From Planctomycetota bacterium (GTDB lineage: Bacteria; Planctomycetota; Planctomycetia; Gemmatales; Gemmataceae), in the NCBI GenBank assembly GCA_021807595.1, contig JAKBCS010000008.1:1-62477 (forward strand): a stretch of DNA of 62,477 nucleotides, given 5' to 3'. The position numbers and the translations under genes were made by a program. The notes below the pieces were generated by a model that did no database searches, was not told the DNA's origin, and was given only the letters and a program-made list of their open reading frames with translations. The first letter of the stretch is position 1. Each line of letters starts with the position of its first letter. Of this stretch, positions 9,105-17,620 are shown in pieces.

Positions 9105-10019
9105 ATGAAGCACTTTTTAGATCTGACCGATGTGTCGGCGGAAGAGTTGACTCAACTTCTCGATGATGCGGCGCGGTTGAAAGCCGACGCCCAGCGCGGT
9201 TCGCGTCCCCCACTGTTGGCCGGGCGCGTCCTGGGCATGATCTTCGAGAAACCCTCGCTGCGGACGCGCGCTTCGTTCGAGGCGGCGATGGCGCACCTCG
9301 GCGGCGCTTCCATCTTCCTCAGCGCCAGCGACGGTCCCATCGGCCAGCGCGAGAGCGTTGCCGACTTCGCTCGGACGCTCTGCCACTACGTCGATGCCGT
9401 CGTGCTGCGCACCTTCAAGCACGCGACCATCGAAGAGTTCGCCCACTTTGCCAGTGTTCCGGTCATCAACGGCCTCTCGGAACTTTGCCACCCGTGTCAG
9501 GTTCTCGGCGACTTGCTGACGATTCAAGAGCATTTCGAGGGAGGCATCCGCGGCAAGACGCTGGTCTTCGTCGGCGACGGCAACAACGTCGCTCGTTCGT
9601 TGGCCCTCGGCTGCGGCAAGCTCGGCGCACGTTTCATTCTCGCCGCCCCCGAAGGCTATCGCTTCGATGCGGGCTTCGCGCAGACCTTTCAGCGCGTCTG
9701 TCCCAAGGCCGAGTTGGCTCAAGACGGCGTTCCTTCCCAGGCCGTCGCGCAAGCCGATATCCTCTACACCGACGTTTGGACCAGCATGGGACAGGAGAGC
9801 GAAAGCGAACAACGCCGCGCCACGTTCGCTCCGTTTCAGGTCAACTCCCGGCTTCTATCGCAAGCGCCGCCGCATGCGCGCGTCATGCACTGTCTACCGG
9901 CCCATCGCGGCGAAGAGATCACCGGCGAGGTGATGGACGGCCCGCGCAGCATCGTCTTCGAGCAAGCCGGCAATCGCATGCACGCCCAAAAGGCGCTGCT
10001 CAAATGGCTAATGACGTGA
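9105..10019 (+). CDS. argF: Ornithine carbamoyltransferase
   Basis: A 304-residue cytosolic enzyme that makes citrulline from ornithine and carbamoyl phosphate. The carbamoyl-phosphate site appears as EKPSLRTRASFE and, later, HPCQVLGD. The ornithine side shows the HCLPAHRGEEI loop with the catalytic Cys. Length is normal for the family. It begins two bases after argD, so the two genes are surely cotranscribed. Confidence 0.96.
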   Translation: MKHFLDLTDVSAEELTQLLDDAARLKADAQRGSRPPLLAGRVLGMIFEKPSLRTRASFEAAMAHLGGASIFLSASDGPIGQRESVADFARTLCHYVDAVVLRTFKHATIEEFAHFASVPVINGLSELCHPCQVLGDLLTIQEHFEGGIRGKTLVFVGDGNNVARSLALGCGKLGARFILAAPEGYRFDAGFAQTFQRVCPKAELAQDGVPSQAVAQADILYTDVWTSMGQESESEQRRATFAPFQVNSRLLSQAPPHARVMHCLPAHRGEEITGEVMDGPRSIVFEQAGNRMHAQKALLKWLMT

Positions 10020-10048
10020 GATAATGACTAGCCCAAGGATACCTGAAC

Positions 10049-10801
10049 GTGCGCAACGATGGACGGCAACTCGATGAACTGCGACCCCTTCGTTTCAAAC
10101 GACGCTACACGCGCCACGCGCCCGGCAGCGTGTTGGTGAGCATGGGACAAACGACCGTTTTGTGTACCTGTTGCGTCGAGGAGGTGGTGCCGCCGTTTCT
10201 CCTCGGCAAGGGCAAAGGCTGGCTGACAGCCGAGTACGGCATGTTGCCGAGCAGTACGAACACCCGCAAAGCGCGCGATCGCGGCGGCAAAATCGACGGA
10301 CGCAGCGTCGAGATTCAGCGCCTCATCGGTCGCGCGCTGCGCGCCGTCGTCGATTTGGAAGCTCTGGGCGAACGCACGCTCTGGATCGACTGCGACGTGC
10401 TGGAAGCCGACGGCGGCACGCGCACCGCAGCCATCAACGGCGCGTTTGTCGCATTGATCGACGCCCTGAATGTCCAACGAAAACATCAAAAGTCCTCGCT
10501 CCTTCCGCCCTTGCCTCGTTCGTCCACTCTCGTTCGGGGCAGTGTGGCCGCCGTTAGCGTGGGTTTACTCGATGGACGGGGACTGCTCGATCTGGACTAC
10601 AGCGAAGACAAAGACGCCGATGTCGATTTGAACCTCATTATGACCGGCGACGGCGATCTCATCGAAGTGCAGGCCGGTGGCGAAGAAGCGACCTTTCGAC
10701 GACAACAATTGGAGGAATTGCTCGATCTGGGCAAGGGCGGGATCGATGCGATAACTCGCGCTCAACGCGCCGCTCTCGGCGCGAATTGGCCTCTGGACTA
10801 A
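10049..10801 (+). CDS. rph: Ribonuclease PH
   Basis: A 250-residue 3'-5' phosphorolytic exoribonuclease that trims tRNA 3' ends. Family signatures: RHAPGSVLVSMGQTTVLCT, GWLTAEYGMLPSST, RGGKIDGRSVEIQRLIGRALRAVVDL, LWIDCDVLEADGGTRTAAINGA and DLDYSEDKDADVDLNLIMT. The start is a GTG at 10049, eight bases after AAGGAT. It follows argF by 29 bases, probably as the last gene of the arginine transcript. The metabolic link is not obvious. Confidence 0.95.
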   Translation: MRNDGRQLDELRPLRFKRRYTRHAPGSVLVSMGQTTVLCTCCVEEVVPPFLLGKGKGWLTAEYGMLPSSTNTRKARDRGGKIDGRSVEIQRLIGRALRAVVDLEALGERTLWIDCDVLEADGGTRTAAINGAFVALIDALNVQRKHQKSSLLPPLPRSSTLVRGSVAAVSVGLLDGRGLLDLDYSEDKDADVDLNLIMTGDGDLIEVQAGGEEATFRRQQLEELLDLGKGGIDAITRAQRAALGANWPLD

Positions 10802-10907
10802 ATCGTTTCCCCTTGCTATACGCCTCCCACGAAGACGATGCGCGACGGGTTTGTTTGAAATCGCCGTCCAATTGTCGATCCATCGCCACACGAGGAGGTT
10901 GGGGCAA

Positions 10908-12005
10908 ATGCGGAGGTTTTCCTTGCTGCCGGCCGCGGGACTAGGGCTGGCATTGTCGATAGGCATGGGCCAAGCCCAGTTTCCGAACGCACCGCAGCCG
11001 AACGCGGCGGAACAGGCGAGCGGCGGTTTGAACGGTCTGATCGAATCGAGTCGAGAAGACATCAACGCGGCCTATGCCGTAACCCAACAAGCCGGTTCGT
11101 GGATGGTGTGCGCGGCCAGCTATCAGGGCGAAGCGGCTTCCGAGTTGGCCTTCCTGTTGTGCGGCTATCTGCGCCAACGAGGGCAGCCCGCCTACGTCTA
11201 CAACCGCGCGAACATCGAACGGAAAAAACTTCAGGACGAGCTGGATCAATGGCAGCGCGAGCATCCCGGAGCGCCGCGCCGACGCACCTTGGCGCATCCG
11301 CAAGAAGATCAATTCGTCGTCTTGATCGGCGGATTCCGCGACATGGATGGTGCCAAAAACCATCTAAAAAAGGTACAAAGGTGGGATCTACCCGAGTTGC
11401 GGTTGAAATCGGGAAAACCGGCGTTCGACACCATCGACCACTACGAAGCGGTAGCCGGAAAGAAGGCCTATGAGGTCAAACGCTATCCGGTCAATCCGTT
11501 CCATTCCGCGATGGTGGTACCCAATCCGACCCTGCCGCCACCGCCGAGACCCGTGGTCAAAGTCGATCCGCTCTGGAAGAAGCTCAACGCCGGCGAACCG
11601 CGCAGTCTGTACAAGAACCCCAAACCGTGGACGCTCGCGGTTCAAGAGTTCCGCGGCGCTCAGGTGATCCAATCGGGGCCGGAATCGAGCGGTTTCTTAC
11701 AGAAACTCGGTCTCGGAGATAACCTGGGCAAACGTCTCGACAGCTCGGTGGGCATGGCGCAGAATGTGTGCGATATGTTCCGACGCTTTAAGTTTAAGAG
11801 CTACGTTCTGCACACGCGCTACGGCAGCGTCGTCACCGTGGGCGAATTCAATTCGCCCGACGATCCCGAACTGTTGCGGACTCAAAAAGAGCTGTCGAGA
11901 TTCAGTTTCAAAAAAGGCGTGCAGTCCGGACAGGCTGCCCGACCAACGGGAGAAACCGCTTTCAATCTCTTCTCCAAGGCGATGCCGATGGAAGTGCCCC
12001 GTTGA
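10908..12005 (+). CDS. Exported SPOR-like protein, function unknown
   Basis: A 365-residue protein with signal peptide MRRFSLLPAAGLGLALSIGMGQAQ. The mature part has two short alpha/beta regions that look like SPOR repeats: WMVCAASYQGEAASELAFLL... followed by FVVLIGGFRDMDGAKNHLKKV, and near the C-terminus VVTVGEFNSPDDPELLRTQKEL. SPOR domains bind denuded peptidoglycan, but the match here is by shape only. I chose the ATG at 10908 because AGGAGG lies ten bases upstream and the signal begins there. The frame from 10851 is less likely. It overlaps a small opposite gene by 44 bases at its 3' end. Confidence 0.6.
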   Translation: MRRFSLLPAAGLGLALSIGMGQAQFPNAPQPNAAEQASGGLNGLIESSREDINAAYAVTQQAGSWMVCAASYQGEAASELAFLLCGYLRQRGQPAYVYNRANIERKKLQDELDQWQREHPGAPRRRTLAHPQEDQFVVLIGGFRDMDGAKNHLKKVQRWDLPELRLKSGKPAFDTIDHYEAVAGKKAYEVKRYPVNPFHSAMVVPNPTLPPPPRPVVKVDPLWKKLNAGEPRSLYKNPKPWTLAVQEFRGAQVIQSGPESSGFLQKLGLGDNLGKRLDSSVGMAQNVCDMFRRFKFKSYVLHTRYGSVVTVGEFNSPDDPELLRTQKELSRFSFKKGVQSGQAARPTGETAFNLFSKAMPMEVPR

Positions 12006-12267
12006 GACCGCGTTCGGAGGGGTTCTGGCAGGACGCCACCCGACGGCTTTCACCGCTGGGTGGTGTCGATTCCTCGGTACTTTTGAGCGGGCGATTGCGG
12101 AGTTGCGGGACCGATAATTCGTCGTCGATGTCTTCGCCGTGACAACCGTGGCAGAAGATGAGGTAGCCCACCAACAAGAGCGAACATGCACCGTTGCCCC
12201 AGCGTCGGAAACGGAGTGCGGTGTCCGATTCGGGGCGACCGCGTTTCATCGTAGACACGGCGTTCAT
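11962..12267 (-). CDS. Possible small membrane protein coupled to the esterase gene
   Basis: A 101-residue frame whose ATG overlaps the esterase stop as ATGA, which suggests translational coupling. It has one hydrophobic segment with Cys and His (CSLLLVGYLIFCHGCHG, about residues 28-44) and a polar tail. The tail overlaps the convergent SPOR-like gene by 44 bases. A hairpin with 10-bp arms (12032-12041 and 12058-12067, one mismatch) lies inside it and may instead be the terminator of that convergent gene. I recognise no family, and it could be spurious. Confidence 0.35.
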   Translation of the reverse strand: MNAVSTMKRGRPESDTALRFRRWGNGACSLLLVGYLIFCHGCHGEDIDDELSVPQLRNRPLKSTEESTPPSGESRRVASCQNPSERGLNGALPSASPWRRD

Positions 12268-13163
12268 TTTTTCAGGTACTCATCGAAGAATAGCACGGCG
12301 TCGGCGAGGCTCTTCCGCAAACTCGAACTCGTTCGATTCAATCCGTGCCCTTCTTTTTCTATGCGAATCAATCGCGCCGGCACCCCCGCCTTTTGTAGTT
12401 TCTCAGCCATTTTCTCCGATTGTTCGATCGGCACGATGGTGTCTGCCGTACCGTGGACGAAGAGAAATGGCGGCGCATCCTTATGAACGTAAGCGAGGGG
12501 CGAAGCGCGGCGATAAGCCTCGGCTCTCTCGCCGAAGGTTCCTCCCAAAAACGGCTCCAGCTGCTTCTCTCGCAACTCTTTGCCCCAGACGGGCCGCGTC
12601 AGGTCGGTGGGCGCAAAAAAGCTGACGACCGCTTGAACCTCGCTCGATCGATCAGCGTTGCCCCCGTTGCCTTCCAAGCCGTCCTCTTTCCGAGTGACGC
12701 CGAGTAGGCACGCCAAATGTCCTCCGGAAGAAACGCCGAACGCTCCGATGCGCGACGGGGCGACGCGATAGCGTTCGGCATTGGCCCGAAGCCAGCGCAC
12801 CGCCGCTTTGCAATCCTCGATCTGGGCGGGAAACCGAGAGCGTGGTGCTAAGCGATAATCCGGACTGATGGCCACATAACCGCGGCGCGCGAAAGCCGCG
12901 AGCGTGGCCTGCATCTGTTGGCGTTCGCCGCGAATCCATCCGCCGAAATGGATGCAGACGATGGCGGGAAAAGGCCCCTCGCCCTCGCGCGGCGCGGCCA
13001 GATCGAGTTTCAATTCGCTGTCGCCACCCTTGCCGAAAACGATGTCGTTCTCCGAGCGAATTGCTGGGTTCTCCTGCTTTTCTTGCGCCCGGATCCCCCA
13101 AGCGAGCAACCAACACGCCGACGCTGCCGCAATTCTCAATCCAATCGACGAACCTTTCGGCAT
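12264..13163 (-). CDS. Exported alpha/beta hydrolase (esterase/lipase, BD-FAE type)
   Basis: A 299-residue hydrolase with a signal peptide (MPKGSSIGLRIAAASACWLLAWGIRAQ). The oxyanion region reads CIHFGGWIRG, the nucleophile elbow is FGVSSGGHLA, the acid is probably in HGTADTIVPIEQSE, and the His is in KEGHGLN. This is the hormone-sensitive-lipase-like / feruloyl-esterase-like set acting on ester bonds of small or carbohydrate-linked acyl groups. I set the start at 13161-13163 because AGGAGG precedes it. The frame extends to 13310 but that part is not signal-like. Substrate is unknown. Confidence 0.8.
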   Translation of the reverse strand: MPKGSSIGLRIAAASACWLLAWGIRAQEKQENPAIRSENDIVFGKGGDSELKLDLAAPREGEGPFPAIVCIHFGGWIRGERQQMQATLAAFARRGYVAISPDYRLAPRSRFPAQIEDCKAAVRWLRANAERYRVAPSRIGAFGVSSGGHLACLLGVTRKEDGLEGNGGNADRSSEVQAVVSFFAPTDLTRPVWGKELREKQLEPFLGGTFGERAEAYRRASPLAYVHKDAPPFLFVHGTADTIVPIEQSEKMAEKLQKAGVPARLIRIEKEGHGLNRTSSSLRKSLADAVLFFDEYLKK

Positions 13164-13264
13164 CGATCGTCCTCCTTGCGTTGATGGGCTATCTCTTTGC
13201 CTCTCCGCCTCGACGTGGTAATATCGCTTGGCCGCCGACGAAATACAATAGAGGGAGAACGCCA

Positions 13265-15469
13265 ATGCCCGCATCCCACGAGACGCGATCCATGAAATCC
13301 ATTGCCACACCAGCCGTAACTCTCGCCGAGTGCCTGTGCCGTCCGCGCCGGGTTGGCGTGTTCGGCCATCGCGGCGTGGGCAAAACGACGCTGTTGACGA
13401 TGTTGTACCGCGAAGCCGTCGGCGGTCGGATGCCGGATCTTCGCCTCGCCGCCGCCGACGCGCGCACCGCCGATTACTTGTCCGATAAGGTGCTGCAACT
13501 CGAATCGGGACTCCCGTTGCCCGCGACGCTCGGCGAGACGGAGTTGCGCTACCACCTATATTACCGAGAGCGCCGACTCGACCTGTTATTCAAAGATTAC
13601 CAGGGCGAACACATCGCGCTCGGTCGAGAGGAGCCGATCCGCGATTTTCTCCGCGATTGCGATGCCGTCTGGCTCTGTCTCGATGTGCCAGTCGTCGAGA
13701 ATCCCTCGGACTGCCTGCAAGCGCAACAAGAAGTCGAGCAAATCGTCGAGGATTATTTGACGGACGAGACGCCGGGAATGCCGCCGAGGCCGATGGCGTT
13801 GGTACTCACCAAGGGAGATTTAATCCAACAAGGATCGTCTAAGGAGTCTATAATCGAGCGTTATCTCAGCATGACGCGGCACACGCTGCAACTGCATTGT
13901 CCCGGACACGGATTGATGGCCGTCAGCAGTCTCGGTCCTCGTCGCACGGATGGTCGAGAGGGCAATCGGCCGTTTGACCCTCAACCGATCGACTTGGCTG
14001 AGCCGCTGATTTGGCTGGCCGAAACCTTGCAAACACTCGATGAGGCTCGGCTCAATTATTTGTGGGATTTGCCCGACGCTTCTTTGCCTCTTTTGCAGCG
14101 CTGTGTCGCCGCCTACGTTCGCCGCTATCCCGGCACGCCTGCCGCCTTGGGGTTCCAGGGAAGGCTTCGCCAGTGTCGGAAGCAAAGCCGTCGTCGCCGT
14201 GGCCTCGTGGGAGCGTTCCTTGCCGCGAGTTTGGCGCTCGCCCTGTGGACCTACGATGTCTGGGGCGAGCATCGAGCCGCGCGCTTCGCTGTGGAAAACG
14301 CCGACAATCCGCTGGCCGTGAAAGAAAACTGGCGATCGTTTCAACGCTGGCATCCGGCGAGGCACTGGCTGCGTCCCGCGTCCGCGCGCGCCGAACGGAT
14401 GCGGATGCGCGAACTCGACGACCGCGTCCGCAGCCAGGAATACGATGGGCGCTTGGTCGAGTTGCGCCGCCGCGCCGCCGATCCCGATGCCGACGCCGAG
14501 ACGGTTTGGCGCGACCTACAGAGCTTTCACCGAGAGTTTCCGGATCGAGATATCGACGAGGATTGGCAACAATTTCGCAACGCCCTCAAGCGGCGCGCCG
14601 ACTCTGAACGCGAACGCCGCGCCGAGGCCGCGTTCACCGAATTGGAACGCGAGGGCGACAAAAGCAATCTCCGATCGAGGATCGATCGCGCGGATCAGTT
14701 TCTCCGCGATTATGCCGGGACCGCGTGCGAATCCGAGGTACGCCGCCGTCGAGCCTCCTATGCGTTGCGCCTGGATGAACGCGACATGGAAGCCGCGCGC
14801 TCCTACTCGGCTTCTCATCCGCTGAACTTTCAGACGCGGCGCGAACTCTATCAACGCTATCTCGAAGGCCATCCCGGCGGCGCGTTCGCGGTGGAGGCGA
14901 GCAATTCTCTCAAGAACCTCGAATCCGATTGGGATAAGCACGACTTCCGAGCCGTACGCGACCGTTTTCAAGAGCAACCCGGCGACGTGAAAGAGTTGCA
15001 ATTGCTCTGCCGCTCGTACCTTGCCGTCCACACCGAGGGGCGCTTCCGCGATGCCGCCCGCGATCTGCTGCGCTGGACGGAGCGAGTCACGCAACCGGGT
15101 GAGTATCGAATCGTGCTGAAAAGCGGCGACTTCGATCGCAAGGCGGCCCATCTCCTAAGTCGGGGCCTGTCCCTCTCTGTGGCAATCGAGGTCAACGGCA
15201 CTCGCCACGGGCCGAGCAACATCGTCGCGCGCAGTTACCAACCGGAGTGGAACTACGAGTTTCCTCGTCGCGTCCGTTGGAAACTCGGCGACAGCGTCCG
15301 AATCATCGTTACCGATAATTACTATTGGGACCGCAAAGTCGCGGAGATCGCCTCGGAAGAAAACGATTCGTTGGCCATCCGCTTGCTCGACGGCGAAGTG
15401 CATTCGGGAAAGAACAGCCTGACATTCGAGTCGGATCTCCAAATGCCGGTGCTGCCGAAGATTGAATAA
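13265..15469 (+). CDS. Membrane-anchored GTPase-like protein, 734 residues
   Basis: The N-terminal domain (about residues 25-270) has a P-loop GHRGVGKT (34-41), a DYQGE switch-II-like motif near residue 111, and TKGD near 182 in the place of NKxD. A single membrane helix follows at about 313-333 (GAFLAASLALALWTYDVW). The remainder is a long charged helical region with TPR-like or coiled-coil character, then a beta-rich C-terminus resembling a C2-like sandwich (RIVLKSGDFDRKA..., WKLGDSVRIIVTDNYYWD). I know GTPases of this build from planctomycetes without an assigned role. The ATG at 13265 follows AGGGAG. Confidence 0.65.
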   Translation: MPASHETRSMKSIATPAVTLAECLCRPRRVGVFGHRGVGKTTLLTMLYREAVGGRMPDLRLAAADARTADYLSDKVLQLESGLPLPATLGETELRYHLYYRERRLDLLFKDYQGEHIALGREEPIRDFLRDCDAVWLCLDVPVVENPSDCLQAQQEVEQIVEDYLTDETPGMPPRPMALVLTKGDLIQQGSSKESIIERYLSMTRHTLQLHCPGHGLMAVSSLGPRRTDGREGNRPFDPQPIDLAEPLIWLAETLQTLDEARLNYLWDLPDASLPLLQRCVAAYVRRYPGTPAALGFQGRLRQCRKQSRRRRGLVGAFLAASLALALWTYDVWGEHRAARFAVENADNPLAVKENWRSFQRWHPARHWLRPASARAERMRMRELDDRVRSQEYDGRLVELRRRAADPDADAETVWRDLQSFHREFPDRDIDEDWQQFRNALKRRADSERERRAEAAFTELEREGDKSNLRSRIDRADQFLRDYAGTACESEVRRRRASYALRLDERDMEAARSYSASHPLNFQTRRELYQRYLEGHPGGAFAVEASNSLKNLESDWDKHDFRAVRDRFQEQPGDVKELQLLCRSYLAVHTEGRFRDAARDLLRWTERVTQPGEYRIVLKSGDFDRKAAHLLSRGLSLSVAIEVNGTRHGPSNIVARSYQPEWNYEFPRRVRWKLGDSVRIIVTDNYYWDRKVAEIASEENDSLAIRLLDGEVHSGKNSLTFESDLQMPVLPKIE

Positions 15470-15640
15470 CGACGGCGAACCGGGCGTCTAAGCCGTTTGG
15501 TTGCTGCCCCACCAAGCCCGGCAGCCAACGCGCCGGTTCGCCTCGGTTGCTGGATCGCTTGGCTCCTCGTAAAATCTCCCCATCGTAAACCTGGACGCGC
15601 ACCCCGCGAACACCGATTTCACGCACGATTCGAGTTTTTC

Positions 15641-16933
15641 ATGCTGGACGCCGCTTTCATTCGCGAGCATTTGGATGCCGTGAAGACCAATTGCCTCAAC
15701 CGCAACGTCAAGGCCGATGTGGATCGCGTCGTGCAATTCGACGACGAACGCAAGCGATTGATCCAACAAACGCAAGTGATTCAACAGCGGCAAAACGAAC
15801 TGTCGAAGCTAATCCCCAAAGAGAAGGACGCGGCGCGAAAGCAGGAATGGATCGCCGAGGGCAAACGGCTGCGCGAAGAAGCCACGACCGGCGAGAAGCA
15901 GTTGAAGGAAATCCAAGAACGGCTGCACGCGGTTCTCACGACCATCCCCAATGTGACGCATCCCGACGCGCCCGTGGGAACCACCGCGGAAGACAACAAA
16001 GTTATCCGCGTTTGGGGCGAGCCGCGCAACTTCGACTTTGTCGCCAAGGATCATGTGGCACTCGCCGAGGCGTTGCAGCTCGTCGATTTCGAGGCCGGGG
16101 CGTCGGTGGCGGGTCAGAAGTTTTACTATCTGAAGAACGAAGCCGTACTTTTGGAATTGGCACTCGTTCAGTATGCCATTCGGACGTTACTTGAAGAAGG
16201 CTATACGCCGATCATTACGCCGGATGTGGCGCGCGTCGAAGTGTTGGAGGGGATCGGCTTTATTCCGCGCGACCCCGATCCCGAAAAACGACAGATCTAC
16301 TCGCTGAGCGACACCGACCTCTGTTTGATCGCCACGGCGGAGATTACCTTGGGCGGGATGCACCGCAATCAGATTTTCGATGAGTTGGATCTGCCGAAGA
16401 AGTACGTCGGCCTGTCGCATTGTTTCCGAACCGAGGCCGGCGCTCCCGGACGCGACACGCGCGGACTCTATCGCGTTCACCAATTCACCAAAGTCGAGAT
16501 GTTCGTCTTCTGCACCCCCGATCAAAGCGAGCAAATTCATCTCGAATTGTTGGCCGTTGAGGAGAAGATATTCCAGAGTCTTGGACTACCCTACCATGTT
16601 ATCGACACCTGCACCGGGGATTTAGGAGGTCCGGCTTATCGTAAATATGACCTTGAAGCATGGATGCCGGGCCGAGGTCAAAACGGCGAATACGGCGAAG
16701 TGACCAGTACCTCGAACTGCACCGATTATCAAGCCCGCCGGTTGAACATTCGTTGTAAGACGCACGGGCAGAAGGGCACGCGCTTCGTCCATACGCTCAA
16801 CGGCACCGCCGTCGCCGTCACCCGCGCGCTGTTGGCCATTCTTGAGAACAATCAGCAAGCCGACGGCTCGATCGTCGTCCCCGAAGCGTTGCGTCCGTGG
16901 GTGGGCAAGGATCGTATCGACTCGAGGAAATAG
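15641..16933 (+). CDS. serS: Seryl-tRNA synthetase
   Basis: A 430-residue class II synthetase that charges tRNA-Ser. The N-terminal long coiled-coil arm (residues 25-105, rich in Gln/Glu/Lys) is present. Class II motifs are seen as ATAEITLGGM, CFRTEAGAPGRDTRGLYRVHQF (motif 2, shown with the catalytic Arg) and NGTAVAVTRALLAILE (motif 3). I chose the ATG at 15641, which gives the standard start MLDAAFIREHLD. The frame from 15497 adds a Pro/Arg-rich piece with no counterpart. Confidence 0.96.
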   Translation: MLDAAFIREHLDAVKTNCLNRNVKADVDRVVQFDDERKRLIQQTQVIQQRQNELSKLIPKEKDAARKQEWIAEGKRLREEATTGEKQLKEIQERLHAVLTTIPNVTHPDAPVGTTAEDNKVIRVWGEPRNFDFVAKDHVALAEALQLVDFEAGASVAGQKFYYLKNEAVLLELALVQYAIRTLLEEGYTPIITPDVARVEVLEGIGFIPRDPDPEKRQIYSLSDTDLCLIATAEITLGGMHRNQIFDELDLPKKYVGLSHCFRTEAGAPGRDTRGLYRVHQFTKVEMFVFCTPDQSEQIHLELLAVEEKIFQSLGLPYHVIDTCTGDLGGPAYRKYDLEAWMPGRGQNGEYGEVTSTSNCTDYQARRLNIRCKTHGQKGTRFVHTLNGTAVAVTRALLAILENNQQADGSIVVPEALRPWVGKDRIDSRK

Positions 16934-16963
16934 CAAACCATGCGATAAAAGAGGTGCCACGCC

Positions 16964-17530
16964 ATGCCGCACGCCACGCAGCTATCGCCCGCCGACACGG
17001 CCTTGCTCGTCATTGATGTGCAGGAAAAACTTGTCCCCATGATTCTCGACGGCGGGGTTCTCGTCCGCAATATCGCCTTTCTTCTCGACGCCGCCAACTT
17101 GATCCAGATACCGATGCTCTGTACGGAGCAGTATCCGCGCGGCCTCGGTTCGACGGTTTCGCCTTTGATTGAGAAGCTGCCGGAGCGACTCGACAAGGTC
17201 GCCTTTAGCTGTTGCGCCGTTCCGAAAATCGTCGAGTCGCTGCATCGGGAAGCACGCCCCAAGGTCGTGTTGTGCGGTATCGAAGCGCACGTTTGCGTGC
17301 TGCATACGGCTCTCGATTTACTCGCTCACGATTTCCGAGTGTACGTCGTTGCCGATGCCGTCGGTTCCCGCTCAGCCATCGACCGCGAAGTTGCCCTGCG
17401 CCGTCTGGAACAAGCGGGTGCCGTTCTGACCACCAGCGAAATGTGCGTCTTCGAGTGGATCGGCGGCGCGGGCCATCCCCAGTTCAAAGCCGTGAGCCGG
17501 TTGGTGCAAGATCGTATGAAGACGTTGTGA
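16964..17530 (+). CDS. Isochorismatase-family cysteine hydrolase
   Basis: A 188-residue cytosolic hydrolase. The catalytic triad is visible: Asp18 in LLVIDVQEKLV, Lys78 in RLDKVAFS and Cys111 in GIEAHVCVLHTA. It also keeps the TEQYPRGLG loop of the YcaC/nicotinamidase-like members. The reaction is hydrolysis of an amide or vinyl ether, with substrate undetermined. It starts 30 bases after serS and is followed by a long palindrome, then a separate aminotransferase. Confidence 0.85.
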   Translation: MPHATQLSPADTALLVIDVQEKLVPMILDGGVLVRNIAFLLDAANLIQIPMLCTEQYPRGLGSTVSPLIEKLPERLDKVAFSCCAVPKIVESLHREARPKVVLCGIEAHVCVLHTALDLLAHDFRVYVVADAVGSRSAIDREVALRRLEQAGAVLTTSEMCVFEWIGGAGHPQFKAVSRLVQDRMKTL

Positions 17531-17542
17531 TATTGTCCCCCA

Positions 17543-17603
17543 TTTAGCCGCGGCGCGCAGCGGAGCGCGAGAGACCCGCGCTCCGCTGCGCGTCGCGGCT
17601 AAA
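17543..17603. repeat. Long palindrome, 27-bp arms
   Basis: Arms 17543-17569 and 17577-17603 pair with a single G-U. The arm begins TTTAGCCGCG and ends GGAGCGCG. A related element lies at 46967-47029. It may end transcription of the upstream gene, but no T-run follows. Confidence 0.85.
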
Positions 17604-17620
17604 CGAAGTTGAGGAGAACC

